The notes below the pieces were generated by a model. It made no database searches, was not told the DNA's origin, and was given only the letters and a program-made list of their open reading frames with translations. Both the position numbers and the translations under genes were made by a program. From Chitinophagales bacterium (lineage in GTDB: Bacteria > Bacteroidota > Bacteroidia > Chitinophagales > LD1), in assembly GCA_026129525.1 (NCBI GenBank), contig JAHCHW010000008.1:62001-126000 (forward strand): a stretch of 64,000 nt of DNA. The letters run 5' to 3'. Shown here in pieces: positions 17,439 to 25,425 of the stretch. The stretch's first letter is position 1. Each line of letters begins with the position of its first letter.

Positions 17439-18767
17439 ATGCAAATAAGAAAAATAGCAGCGCGTGAAGTGCTTGATTCGAGAGGAAATCCAACAGTAGA
17501 AGCTGAAGTTTTTTTAGACGGCTTGGTGCGCGGCAGAGCCATTGCGCCATCGGGTGCAAGTACAGGTGAAAAAGAAGCGGTGGAACTGCGCGACAATAAC
17601 CCCAAACGATACAATGGTAAAGGAGTGCTGAAAGCGGTGCAGAATGTAAACACCATCATAGCCAAACATTTTACCGATAAAATGTTAGATACGCAAAATG
17701 AATTTGACACCGAACTGATAAAATTAGACGGCACACCCGATAAATCGAAACTCGGAGCCAACGCCATGATTGCCGTTTCTATGGCATTTGCCAAAGCCAA
17801 TTCCGATTTCCGAATCATGCCGCTTTATCAATATCTCAACCGCCACTACCCGCACAGTTTACCGGTGCCTTGCATGAACGTAATCAATGGCGGTAAACAT
17901 GCCGACAACAATGTGGACTTTCAGGAATTTATGATTGCTCCGCACAATGCGCCCAACTTTAAAGAATCTATCCGCATGGGCGAAGAAACTTTTCACGCGC
18001 TCAAAAGCATTTTGAAACAAAATGGATATTATACCGGTGTGGGCGATGAAGGCGGTTTTGCGCCCGATTTAAAATCGAACGAAGAGGCGGTGGAAGTAAT
18101 TCTCGAAGCCATTACCAAAGCGGGCTACCAACCCGGCACCGATATTTCCATTTGTCTTGACCCCGCCACGAGCGAAATGTGGGAGAACGGCAAATACCGT
18201 TTTTTCAAATCGAGCAACGAATTGATTTCACCCGAACAACTTTTAAAAATTTGGGAAAGCTGGGTGAAACAATATCCCATTATTTTAATTGAAGACGGCA
18301 TGGGAGAGCACGATTGGAACGGCTGGCTCGACATGACTTACGCACTCGGCAAAAAAATTGAGCTGGTGGGCGATGATATTTTTTGCACCAACTCCGCCAT
18401 TCTTCAAAAAGGAATTGATGAAGGCATTGCCAATTCGGTGTTGATTAAACTGAATCAAATAGGAACGGTAATGGAAACCATTGATACCATTGAGTTGGCA
18501 AAATCAAACGGCTACAACTGTTTCATTTCGCACCGCAGTGGCGAAACCGAAGACACTACGATTGCCGACCTGGCAGTGGCTACCAATGCCGGACACATAA
18601 AAACCGGTAGCGGATGCCGTGGTGAGCGCACGGCAAAATTCAATCAACTGTTACGCATTGAAGAAGAGTTGGGAAAGTATTCGGTGTTTGCGGGGTTGGA
18701 GTCGTTTAAAAATCAGAAACAGAAAGATGAAAAGCGGAAAAAGAAAAAGGCAAATCAAGAACTGTAG
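17439..18767 (+). CDS. eno: Enolase, fluoride-operon copy
   Basis: Interconverts 2-phosphoglycerate and phosphoenolpyruvate. It has 442 residues. Loop 1 [33 protein letters not shown], the catalytic [11 protein letters not shown], metal ligands in [17 protein letters not shown] and LVGDDIF, the catalytic Lys in LIKLNQIGT and SHRSGETED are all present, so it should be active. Two points are odd. First, the substrate-phosphate segment reads GSGCRGER, where most enolases have SR(S/T)(D/E)R, so Gly replaces the phosphate-binding Ser after Arg. Second, as I recall them, Bacteroidota housekeeping enolases read INGGSHSDAPIAFQE, whereas this protein is of the HADNNVD type. A Lys/Glu-rich tail of about 20 residues extends the C-terminus. 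Fluoride with phosphate is a classic enolase inhibitor, so a tolerant or back-up isozyme fits this operon. Confidence 0.95.
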   Translation: MQIRKIAAREVLDSRGNPTVEAEVFLDGLVRGRAIAPSGASTGEKEAVELRDNNPKRYNGKGVLKAVQNVNTIIAKHFTDKMLDTQNEFDTELIKLDGTPDKSKLGANAMIAVSMAFAKANSDFRIMPLYQYLNRHYPHSLPVPCMNVINGGKHADNNVDFQEFMIAPHNAPNFKESIRMGEETFHALKSILKQNGYYTGVGDEGGFAPDLKSNEEAVEVILEAITKAGYQPGTDISICLDPATSEMWENGKYRFFKSSNELISPEQLLKIWESWVKQYPIILIEDGMGEHDWNGWLDMTYALGKKIELVGDDIFCTNSAILQKGIDEGIANSVLIKLNQIGTVMETIDTIELAKSNGYNCFISHRSGETEDTTIADLAVATNAGHIKTGSGCRGERTAKFNQLLRIEEELGKYSVFAGLESFKNQKQKDEKRKKKKANQEL

Positions 18768-18799
18768 ATACATTTTCTAACCATTAAAAATTTAAACGT

Positions 18800-19273
18800 A
18801 TGATACCATTACTAATTCCCGGTTTTAAAAACGATTTGCAATTGGAACATTTAGTAGTTGATTTCAATGGCACACTCGCTATTGAAGGAAAACTCATTTC
18901 CGGTGTTAAAGAATTGCTCACCGGCATTTCAAAAAAACTGCAAGTGCATGTGGTAACCAGCGACACTTTCGGCACGGCTAAAGAGCAACTTAAAGACATT
19001 CCTTGTAAAGTAACGATTGTAGAAGAAGCTAATCAGGATTTTCAGAAAGGAAAATATGTGGCGGGTTTGGGAAGTGATTCTGTTATCAGTATTGGCAACG
19101 GCAATAACGACCGCTCTATGCTTCAGCTTTCTGCTATAGGAATTACCGTAATTCAAAGCGAAGGCGCTGCCACGGCAAGCATCACCGCGGGTAATTTGGT
19201 TTGCAACAGCATTAAAGATGCTTTGTTACTGATTGAGCATCCGAAACAATTAATAGCAACACTTAAATCGTAA
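18800..19273 (+). CDS. Small HAD-superfamily protein (soluble P-type-ATPase-like)
   Basis: A 157-residue minimal HAD protein without cap. Motif I is DFNGTLA (nucleophile Asp21), with Asn where the general acid Asp usually stands two residues on. Motif II is VVTSDT (Thr53), a Lys lies at 83-85, and motif IV is GNGNNDRSML with the acidic ligand at 104. The opening IPGFKNDLQLEHLVVDFNGT is characteristic of the group called soluble P-type ATPases (COG4087). Their substrate is unknown to me. The gene is 32 nt after eno, in the same run of genes. The Asp-to-Asn change suggests slow phosphoenzyme turnover or a regulatory rather than housekeeping phosphatase role. Confidence 0.82.
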   Translation: MIPLLIPGFKNDLQLEHLVVDFNGTLAIEGKLISGVKELLTGISKKLQVHVVTSDTFGTAKEQLKDIPCKVTIVEEANQDFQKGKYVAGLGSDSVISIGNGNNDRSMLQLSAIGITVIQSEGAATASITAGNLVCNSIKDALLLIEHPKQLIATLKS

Positions 19274-19322
19274 AATAAATTGCGGTAAATAGTTTAATTG
19301 GAGTTGGCGTAAGAAAAAATAT

Positions 19323-20519
19323 ATGAACTTAAAAATGAAAAATATCACCCGTGCCGTTTGGATTCTTTCGCTAGTAAGCATGTTTGCCGATGTGGCAAGC
19401 GAAATGCTTTATCCGATAATACCGGTGTATTTACAAACGATTGGTTTTTCTGTTTTCTTAATTGGTTTGTTGGAAGGGGTGGCTGAAGCCACAGCCGGAC
19501 TTAGCAAAGGTTATTTCGGCAACTGGTCAGATAATGTAGGGAGGAGAATGCCCTTTGTGCGCTGGGGATATTTTTTGAGTGCGCTCTCAAAGCCTATGAT
19601 GGCTGTTCTGCAATTTCCACTTTGGATGTTTTTTTCGCGTACTGCCGACCGGCTCGGCAAGGGACTTCGCACCGCCCCCCGCGATGCCTTGCTTTCAGCC
19701 GAAGCTACTCCCGAAACAAAAGCTGAAGTTTTCAGTTTTCACCGCGGGTGGGACACGCTGGGGGCTGTGTTTGGCCCAATAACGGCTTTGGTATTTTTAC
19801 ATTTCTATCCGGGCAAAATTGCCACACTGTTTTACATCGCATTTATTCCGGGTATGGTGGCTGTGTTTATTACCTTTCTTATAAAAGAAAAAACGTTTAA
19901 GCCCGTTCAGCAAAAAACTTCGCCCGGTTTTTTCTCCTTTTTTAAATACTGGGGAAAAGCGAATAGCGAATACCGCACTTTGCTTGTTCCGCTTGTGGCG
20001 TTTGCTTTGTTCAATAGTTCCGATATGCTGTTGCTGCTGAAAGTAAAACAAAGCACCGGCAGCGAAAACACCACCTTGATGGTTTATATTTTCTATAACC
20101 TTATTTATGCTGTGGCTTCTTACCCCTTAGGATTGTTGGCTGATAAAATCAGTATGAAAACCATTTTTCTCTTCGGCTTGCTCTTATATGCAGCTACCTA
20201 TTTCGGTATGGCAAAAGCGGAGTCGGATATGATGTATTACTTCATATTCGGCATTTACGGTATTTACATGGCAGCTACCGAAGGCATTTCAAAAGCATGG
20301 CTGAGTAATTTGGTAAAAAAAGAAGAAACCGGAACCGCCATCGGTTTATTCACTTCGCTGCAAAGTATATCGCTGATGATTGCCAGTTCGATAGCCGGTT
20401 TGATTTGGAGTTGGTATGGCGCATCAGTAACATTCTTTATAACGGCTGTTGTAAGTATTGCTGTATTTTTGTTCATGCTGTTTTTTGTTCGCAAACCAAG
20501 TTCAGTAAATGCGGAATAA
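19323..20519 (+). CDS. MFS transporter in the fluoride operon
   Basis: A 398-residue major facilitator superfamily carrier with about twelve transmembrane helices. The loop 2-3 motif is degenerate (LSKGYFGNWSDNVGRRMPF, with GRR retained), and RTADRLGKGLRTAPRDALLS lies between helices 4 and 5, a feature of one MFS subgroup. The central loop carries KEKTFKPVQQKTSPG. The substrate is not predictable; drug or metabolite efflux are the commonest roles. It is 49 nt after the HAD gene and 39 nt before uspA, all on one strand. The first ATG (19323, MNLKMKN) is used; an internal ATG at 19335 is also possible. Confidence 0.85.
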   Translation: MNLKMKNITRAVWILSLVSMFADVASEMLYPIIPVYLQTIGFSVFLIGLLEGVAEATAGLSKGYFGNWSDNVGRRMPFVRWGYFLSALSKPMMAVLQFPLWMFFSRTADRLGKGLRTAPRDALLSAEATPETKAEVFSFHRGWDTLGAVFGPITALVFLHFYPGKIATLFYIAFIPGMVAVFITFLIKEKTFKPVQQKTSPGFFSFFKYWGKANSEYRTLLVPLVAFALFNSSDMLLLLKVKQSTGSENTTLMVYIFYNLIYAVASYPLGLLADKISMKTIFLFGLLLYAATYFGMAKAESDMMYYFIFGIYGIYMAATEGISKAWLSNLVKKEETGTAIGLFTSLQSISLMIASSIAGLIWSWYGASVTFFITAVVSIAVFLFMLFFVRKPSSVNAE

Positions 20520-20558
20520 TAAACCGCCACTGTTTTTTTCACTACTTAAAACTTTACC

Positions 20559-20987
20559 ATGTCATTCAGTAAAATTCTCATAGCCGTTGACAGCAGCGAA
20601 TACTCTATCACTGCGGCAAAAAAAGGATTGGAATTGGCACACCAACTAAACGCCAAAGTTGCACTGCTGTATGTAATTGACACCGCCAAAACCATAGGCA
20701 ATGCCGATGCGGGAATTTCGCAGCAGGAAGCACTTATAGTAATGAAAAAAGAAGCAGAACAAGCGCTTGAGCATTTGGCATCGTATAATGGCGACAATCT
20801 GGTAAAGCTGATGCCGGAAGGCCATCCGAAAGAAGACATTATTAAAACCGCTGAAAATTGGGAAGCCGACTTAATAGTAATGGGCACTCACGGCAGAACC
20901 GGTTTAATGAACTTACTGATGGGTAGTGTGGCTGAATACGTAGTGGAGCGTTCTAAAATTCCTGTATTGGTTGTTCCTTCAAAGTAA
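20559..20987 (+). CDS. uspA: Universal stress protein, UspA family
   Basis: A 142-residue cytoplasmic UspA-type protein. The start FSKILIAVDSSEYSITAAKK contains the conserved Asp, and the ATP-binding signature G-2x-G-9x-G(S/T) is intact in MGTHGRTGLMNLLMGSVAEY, so it is probably of the nucleotide-binding class. UspA genes are among those I recall being reported downstream of fluoride riboswitches, which supports this one being part of the fluoride regulon. It lies 39 nt after the MFS gene and only 3 nt before the phosphatase gene. Confidence 0.94.
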   Translation: MSFSKILIAVDSSEYSITAAKKGLELAHQLNAKVALLYVIDTAKTIGNADAGISQQEALIVMKKEAEQALEHLASYNGDNLVKLMPEGHPKEDIIKTAENWEADLIVMGTHGRTGLMNLLMGSVAEYVVERSKIPVLVVPSK

Positions 20988-20990
20988 ATT

Positions 20991-21920
20991 ATGCGATACT
21001 TTTTTCTTCTCCTGGCTCTTTATCAAACTTATGCGGCAACAGCATTGCCATCAGATAGTTCAACCGTTTTACCGAAACCGTTTACCGAAAATTTAATTCC
21101 CAAAAATGCTTTGGTGTTTTATGTAATTGGCGACTGGGGGCGCAAAGGCAAATACCATCAGCGAAAAGTGGCAGAAGCCATGAATACTTGCGCGGAAGTT
21201 GCACCTCCGCAGTTTATTATTTCTACAGGCGATAATTTTTACACCTTCGGGGTTAAGAGCACCAACGATAAACTTTGGAAGAAATCGTACGAGAACATAT
21301 ACAACGGCAATGCTATTAAAGAAACCGACTGGTATCCGGTGCTGGGCAACCACGACCACTACGGCAATCAACAAGCAGAAATTGATTATTCAAAAATCAA
21401 TCCGCACTGGAAAATGCCAAGCGATTATTTTGCGATGGAAACCAAAACTGCCGACAACACGCAAGTAACTTTTGTTTTTACTAATACTGAGCCGCTTGTT
21501 CATTCCAACAACACGGCTACCAATAATCAATGGAAATTTATTGACAGCACGTTATCTGCGTCAAATTCCGCTTGGAAACTTGTGGTAGGTCATCATCCGG
21601 TTTATTCTTCCAATCCCATGCACGGTGATAGTCCGCCACTGATAGAAAAACTAAAACCAATTTTAGAAAAATACAATGTGCAGGCGTATTTCTGCGGACA
21701 TGACCACGACCTGCAACATCAGCAACCTAAAGGCAGCAAGGTAGATTACTTTGTTTCCGGTGCCGGCTCCGAGCTTCGTCCTTCCGCTTCGTATCAACAT
21801 ACGTTGTTTGCCAAAAGTATTGCGGGTTTTGCAATGGTGGCTATTACTAACCACACCATGTATGTGTATTTTATTGATGAAAATGGAAACGTTATCTATC
21901 AATACAGCAGAGGCAAGTAA
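20991..21920 (+). CDS. Exported purple-acid-phosphatase-like metallophosphoesterase
   Basis: A 309-residue calcineurin-like phosphoesterase resembling the small (TRAP/ACP5-type) purple acid phosphatases. It has a signal peptide (MRYFFLLLALYQTYAATALP). The five metal-binding blocks occur in order: IGDWG, STGDNFYTFG (with the Tyr ligand that gives purple phosphatases their colour), LGNHDHYGN, VVGHHPVYSS and CGHDHDLQH. It should be a periplasmic or surface Fe/metal phosphomonoesterase. Purple acid phosphatases are known to be inhibited by fluoride, so its presence in a fluoride-induced operon may compensate for lost phosphatase activity; that link is inference. The gap to uspA is 3 nt. Confidence 0.88.
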   Translation: MRYFFLLLALYQTYAATALPSDSSTVLPKPFTENLIPKNALVFYVIGDWGRKGKYHQRKVAEAMNTCAEVAPPQFIISTGDNFYTFGVKSTNDKLWKKSYENIYNGNAIKETDWYPVLGNHDHYGNQQAEIDYSKINPHWKMPSDYFAMETKTADNTQVTFVFTNTEPLVHSNNTATNNQWKFIDSTLSASNSAWKLVVGHHPVYSSNPMHGDSPPLIEKLKPILEKYNVQAYFCGHDHDLQHQQPKGSKVDYFVSGAGSELRPSASYQHTLFAKSIAGFAMVAITNHTMYVYFIDENGNVIYQYSRGK

Positions 21921-21969
21921 GCAGCGTTGTTTCTTGCACGCGCTTTAATGACTTGAAGTTAATTTTACT

Positions 21970-22383
21970 ATGGAACACATTCATTTATCCGTAATTCACA
22001 AACGCGCTGTGTGGGCTGCCCTATTAGTAGTAGAAAAGCGAATAGATGAACTAAGCCAATTGCTCAATCATATTCCCAACCAAAACATTTATTGTGTAGA
22101 AAACGATTTAAGCGCAGAACAACTTGATACCGCAAAAACCGCATTGGCAAATGCAAAAATTTTTATTGCCGAGTTGGCAGAAAAGTATCAACTCAGAAAA
22201 GACACTACACAGCTTTCGCATGTAACTCAGACCACGCAATACCAGATTTGGGAAGCACTAAGCGATACTATTACCAAGCTAAAAAGAAGCTACGGAGATT
22301 TTACTGAAGATGAACATCCTGAAGAATTAAAAGCCGATTTGAATAAACTGATTGGCATAACTGAAAAGATTACTTCTGCATAG
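21970..22383 (+). CDS. Unknown 137-aa helical protein at the end of the fluoride operon
   Basis: A 137-residue soluble protein, predicted almost entirely helical, with no signal peptide or membrane segment. It has two heptad-rich stretches (VVEKRIDELSQLLNHI; LDTAKTALANAKIFIAELAE) and an acidic region (DFTEDEHPEELKADLNKL). I do not recognise a family. The spacing of 49 nt from the phosphatase gene and the same strand make it the probable last gene of the riboswitch-led run. The next gene is 348 nt away. No clear terminator is visible after it. Confidence 0.65.
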   Translation: MEHIHLSVIHKRAVWAALLVVEKRIDELSQLLNHIPNQNIYCVENDLSAEQLDTAKTALANAKIFIAELAEKYQLRKDTTQLSHVTQTTQYQIWEALSDTITKLKRSYGDFTEDEHPEELKADLNKLIGITEKITSA

Positions 22384-22731
22384 GAATTTTGCCCATACAA
22401 ACACCACATTGGCTACAACTGCTCTGCAATTATCCCACCTATTCTGATAAGCAGCATTAAACAATCGCCCTATGTATGGAAAAATACTTTCTGGAAAATA
22501 AAAGCTGCATTACTGTTATTCTTCTTGCTAACGCTAAGTTATAAGTAGAGTAAACGTATTCCATTGTCCATGCTTTTTGTAGAATAGGAAACAATAGCAA
22601 ACACCTGCCTTAATTGCAGGCTATGCAGGATGTAGAATAGGGTTTGGCCACGTTCAGCAAGCCGGGTTTACCGAAGCAGAATAATTTACATTTACTTTGA
22701 CCGCACTGAATCAATACAATAAACACATACT
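22384..22731 (+). other. 348-nt intergenic region without recognised gene
   Basis: No coding frame of credible length. It contains a short inverted repeat CCTGC-CTTAATT-GCAGG and a direct repeat GTAGAATAGG (two copies about 55 nt apart). Neither resembles a terminator or RNA family I recognise. It separates the fluoride run from the ybaB-like gene and should hold that gene's promoter. Confidence 0.5.
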
Positions 22732-23031
22732 ATGGGTTTTTTAGACCAAATGAAACAGCTAATGGAAATGAAAGCAAAAATGGACGAGGTAAAAAAACGC
22801 CTTGATACCATTGAAGTAGTTTCCGAAAATGAATGGGTAAAGGTTACGGCTACCGGCAACCGAAAAATTAAGGATATAGAAATACGCGATGCCTCCGACA
22901 AACTTACGCTCGAAACAAAACTTCAGTCAACCATTAACGAGGCTTTGGAAAAAGCGGACGGTGTAATGCAAAGTGAAATGATGGGCGTAACCAAGGGAAT
23001 GCTGCCGGAGGATTTCCCGGGTATGGGTTGA
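22732..23031 (+). CDS. YbaB/EbfC family nucleoid-associated protein
   Basis: A 99-residue protein with the YbaB pattern. An N-terminal coiled helix (MKQLMEMKAKMDEVKKRLDT) is followed by a beta meander (VKVTATGNRKIKDIEIRD) and a C-terminal helix (LQSTINEALEKADGVMQSEM) ending in a Gly/Met-rich tail. YbaB proteins are small dimeric DNA-binding proteins, often located beside dnaX and recR; those genes are not here. The protein is slightly shorter than most members but the core is complete. Confidence 0.85.
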   Translation: MGFLDQMKQLMEMKAKMDEVKKRLDTIEVVSENEWVKVTATGNRKIKDIEIRDASDKLTLETKLQSTINEALEKADGVMQSEMMGVTKGMLPEDFPGMG

Positions 23032-23056
23032 TTGTTTTGCTATTTTCAACTTGCCG

Positions 23057-24043
23057 ATGAACACCAAAGCCATTGATTTAGCCAACATTGCGCTGATGCT
23101 GCTTGCCTGCGTAGCAGCTTTTGCTGTTCCGTTCGAAATGTTTTTGTTTTCGTATGCTGTGTTAGGTCCGCTTCACTACCTCACCGAAATTGGTTGGCTG
23201 CATAAACGTAACTATTTCGCTACCGGCAAAAACGATTACCTGCTGTTGATTGCTTTTTGTGTGCTGTTGTTTATGTTTACTTTCATATTTACGGAGCATT
23301 CAAGGCTTGCCACCGTATTTATTTTTGTAGCGTTTTTCTTTTCGCTCGGCACGGTACTTTTCAAAAATTTCTTTGCCAAGTTAGGTTTTGTGGCATTGGC
23401 ATTCGTAGTCGGAGCAGCCGTTCAAAATGCGCCTTCGTTTGTTTATCTCATTGGTGTTTTTCTGCCCACGCTCATTCACGTTTTTCTATTTACCGGCTTG
23501 TTTATTTTGTATGGCGCATTAAAAAACAAAAGTGTAACAGGCATTGCTTCGCTGGTTGTTTTTGCCGTATGCGCCATCAGTTTTTTTCTGCTTCATCCGA
23601 ATATTGAGTTTTACAAAGTAACCGCCTATGCCGAAAAAGCATTACAGGAAAGCGGTTTTATTCAACTCAACAAATCCATCATCGAAATTTTCAAGCTTGG
23701 TCAGTTTACACGCGAAAATGTTTTTGAATCGAACACCGGCTTGGGCATTATGCGGTTTATTGCGTTCGCTTACACTTACCATTACCTCAACTGGTTTTCA
23801 AAAACACAGGTTATTAAATGGCACGAAGTACCCAAAAATCAGCTGGCGTTTATTGTTGTGTTGTGGATTCTGTCGGTGGCGTTGTATGCTTACGATTACT
23901 ACATTGGTTTGGTAGCACTTTACTTTCTAAGCATGTTGCATGTGCTGCTGGAGTTTCCGCTTAACTACCGCTCCGTTATAGGAATTGGTGAAGAAATAGG
24001 TGCCTTAGCGGGTTGGAAAAAATCTGCCGCTAAAAACGGATAG
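23057..24043 (+). CDS. Polytopic membrane protein, unknown function
   Basis: A 328-residue inner-membrane protein with about nine hydrophobic segments. The ATG at 23057 is preferred over a TTG two codons upstream. Conserved-looking polar patches within the membrane are FSYAVLGPLHYLTEIGWLHK near the N-terminus and YTYHYLNWFSKTQVIKWHEV in the second half, both with His residues. Similar His-containing blocks occur in Brp/Blh-type carotenoid dioxygenases, but I cannot establish homology by eye and no carotenoid gene is near. It follows the ybaB-like gene by 25 nt and may be co-transcribed with it. Confidence 0.6.
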   Translation: MNTKAIDLANIALMLLACVAAFAVPFEMFLFSYAVLGPLHYLTEIGWLHKRNYFATGKNDYLLLIAFCVLLFMFTFIFTEHSRLATVFIFVAFFFSLGTVLFKNFFAKLGFVALAFVVGAAVQNAPSFVYLIGVFLPTLIHVFLFTGLFILYGALKNKSVTGIASLVVFAVCAISFFLLHPNIEFYKVTAYAEKALQESGFIQLNKSIIEIFKLGQFTRENVFESNTGLGIMRFIAFAYTYHYLNWFSKTQVIKWHEVPKNQLAFIVVLWILSVALYAYDYYIGLVALYFLSMLHVLLEFPLNYRSVIGIGEEIGALAGWKKSAAKNG

Positions 24044-24083
24044 CTCCTTTCCTCATTTCCGAAAGTTTACTTGCCTGCTGTTA

Positions 24084-24125
24084 ATGTTTCATTAACTTCA
24101 TTTTAAAGTTACACTAATGAAACAT
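24084..24125 (+). repeat. Inverted repeat enclosing the start codon of the PI-PLC-like gene
   Basis: ATGTTTCATTA (24084-24094) and TAATGAAACAT (24115-24125) are perfect 11-nt complements with a 20-nt loop. The second arm contains the ATG of the downstream gene at 24117. The structure could hide the start codon in the mRNA, or be a DNA operator. Confidence 0.6.
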
Positions 24126-25304
24126 TCTGTTTTACTTCTGTTTGCTGCGCTAAGTGTTGCCTTGTGCGGTTGCAAAAAATACGAAACCAAAATTACCGAC
24201 AAAGGTTTTGATAACGGACCTACCGATAGTTTAAAGATGAACGAAATTCAAATTATTGCCAGCCACAATAGTTATCATTTAAAAACTGATGAAACGGTTT
24301 TTAACTGGTTAAAGAGTTTAGATTCATTGGGAGTGCTTCCGTCCAGTTTAGACCCCGATGAAATTGACTACACACACGAAACGTACGAAAACCAGTTTAA
24401 CCTTTACAACGTACGCGGTTTGGAAATTGATATTTACAACGATCCCACAGGTGGTCAATACTACTACCAAATGGGGCGCTTTTTGGCAGGCGGCAGTGCC
24501 GATTCGCACAACCCCGATTTGAATTTGCCGGGCTTCAAAGTCATTCACCTGGTTGACTTCGATTTTAATTCGCACCATACCACCTTTAAGCAAACATTGC
24601 AGACAATTTACAATTGGAGCGTGGCGCACCCCAATCATCTTCCCCTTTTTATAAATGTAGAAACCAACGAAGAAACGGTTGCTGCAGCTTTGCCCGCGGC
24701 TAATCTTACTCAATCTATCCCGTACGATAATAGTGCTGCCGATTTAATAGATGAAGAAATTAAAAGCGTGTTTGGCAACGATTTAAAAAAGGTAATAACG
24801 CCCGATAAAATTCGCGGCAACTTTACCACTTTGCGCGAAGCGGTGCTGGCGGGTAATTGGCTAACACTTGCTCAAGCGCGAAATAAAGTGGTATTTATTA
24901 TGCAGGGGGCTGCCGAATCTTACTACAAAGCAGGTCATCCATCCTTACAGGGCAGAGCCATGTTTGTGTATGCCAACCCAAATTCCGATGAAGCGGCTTT
25001 TGTAATTCTGAATAGTGCGAAAGGAAGCAAAACCACTATTCAACAGCGCGTGCAGGAAGGGTTTATTGTTCGCACACGAAGCGATGCCGGCACCACGCAG
25101 GCACGCAATGGCGATTACAGCAGTATGGATGCCGCCTTTGAAAGCGGAGCGCAAATAATTTCCACCGATTATTACCGCCCCGATGCCCGGGCGGGAACCA
25201 CCGGTTGGACAGATTACAAAGTGCAATTTCCCAACGGAGAGTTAGCTCGCATTAACCCTGTATCGGCTGCCGGAAAACTCGATTTGGGAAAGATTAAGGA
25301 GTAA
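24117..25304 (+). CDS. Lipoprotein with Ca2+-dependent PI-phospholipase C-like domain
   Basis: A 395-residue lipoprotein (MKHSVLLLFAALSVALCGCK, lipid-accepting Cys17 or Cys19). The catalytic domain has the TIM-barrel pattern of the Ca2+-dependent phosphatidylinositol-specific phospholipase C1 family. IIASHNSYH provides the first catalytic His (50), and RGLEIDIYNDPTGG provides the acidic metal ligands. Further blocks are FKVIHLVDFDFNSH, FINVETNE and the C-terminal IISTDYYRPDARAG. The mature protein would sit on the outer membrane or in the periplasm and cleave phosphodiester lipids or glycosyl-phosphoinositides; the true substrate is unknown. A perfect inverted repeat overlaps its start codon. 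Confidence 0.85.
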   Translation: MKHSVLLLFAALSVALCGCKKYETKITDKGFDNGPTDSLKMNEIQIIASHNSYHLKTDETVFNWLKSLDSLGVLPSSLDPDEIDYTHETYENQFNLYNVRGLEIDIYNDPTGGQYYYQMGRFLAGGSADSHNPDLNLPGFKVIHLVDFDFNSHHTTFKQTLQTIYNWSVAHPNHLPLFINVETNEETVAAALPAANLTQSIPYDNSAADLIDEEIKSVFGNDLKKVITPDKIRGNFTTLREAVLAGNWLTLAQARNKVVFIMQGAAESYYKAGHPSLQGRAMFVYANPNSDEAAFVILNSAKGSKTTIQQRVQEGFIVRTRSDAGTTQARNGDYSSMDAAFESGAQIISTDYYRPDARAGTTGWTDYKVQFPNGELARINPVSAAGKLDLGKIKE

Positions 25305-25425
25305 ACCTGCTATGTTGTCCGCCTAAACAACTTTTTACCCAAAACCGGCATCTGTAAAAGCAGATATTTGTTTGATTTCGCGAAATGCTATTTTTATCTA
25401 CTTTTAGTTTTCTAAAATTGCCTTC

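Noticed and set aside
15732..22383. Idea that the genes behind fluC form an anti-phage defence island (dynamin, HAD, MFS)
   Set aside because: The fluoride riboswitch, enolase and UspA give a simpler explanation, and no nuclease, sensor or effector domain typical of defence systems is present.
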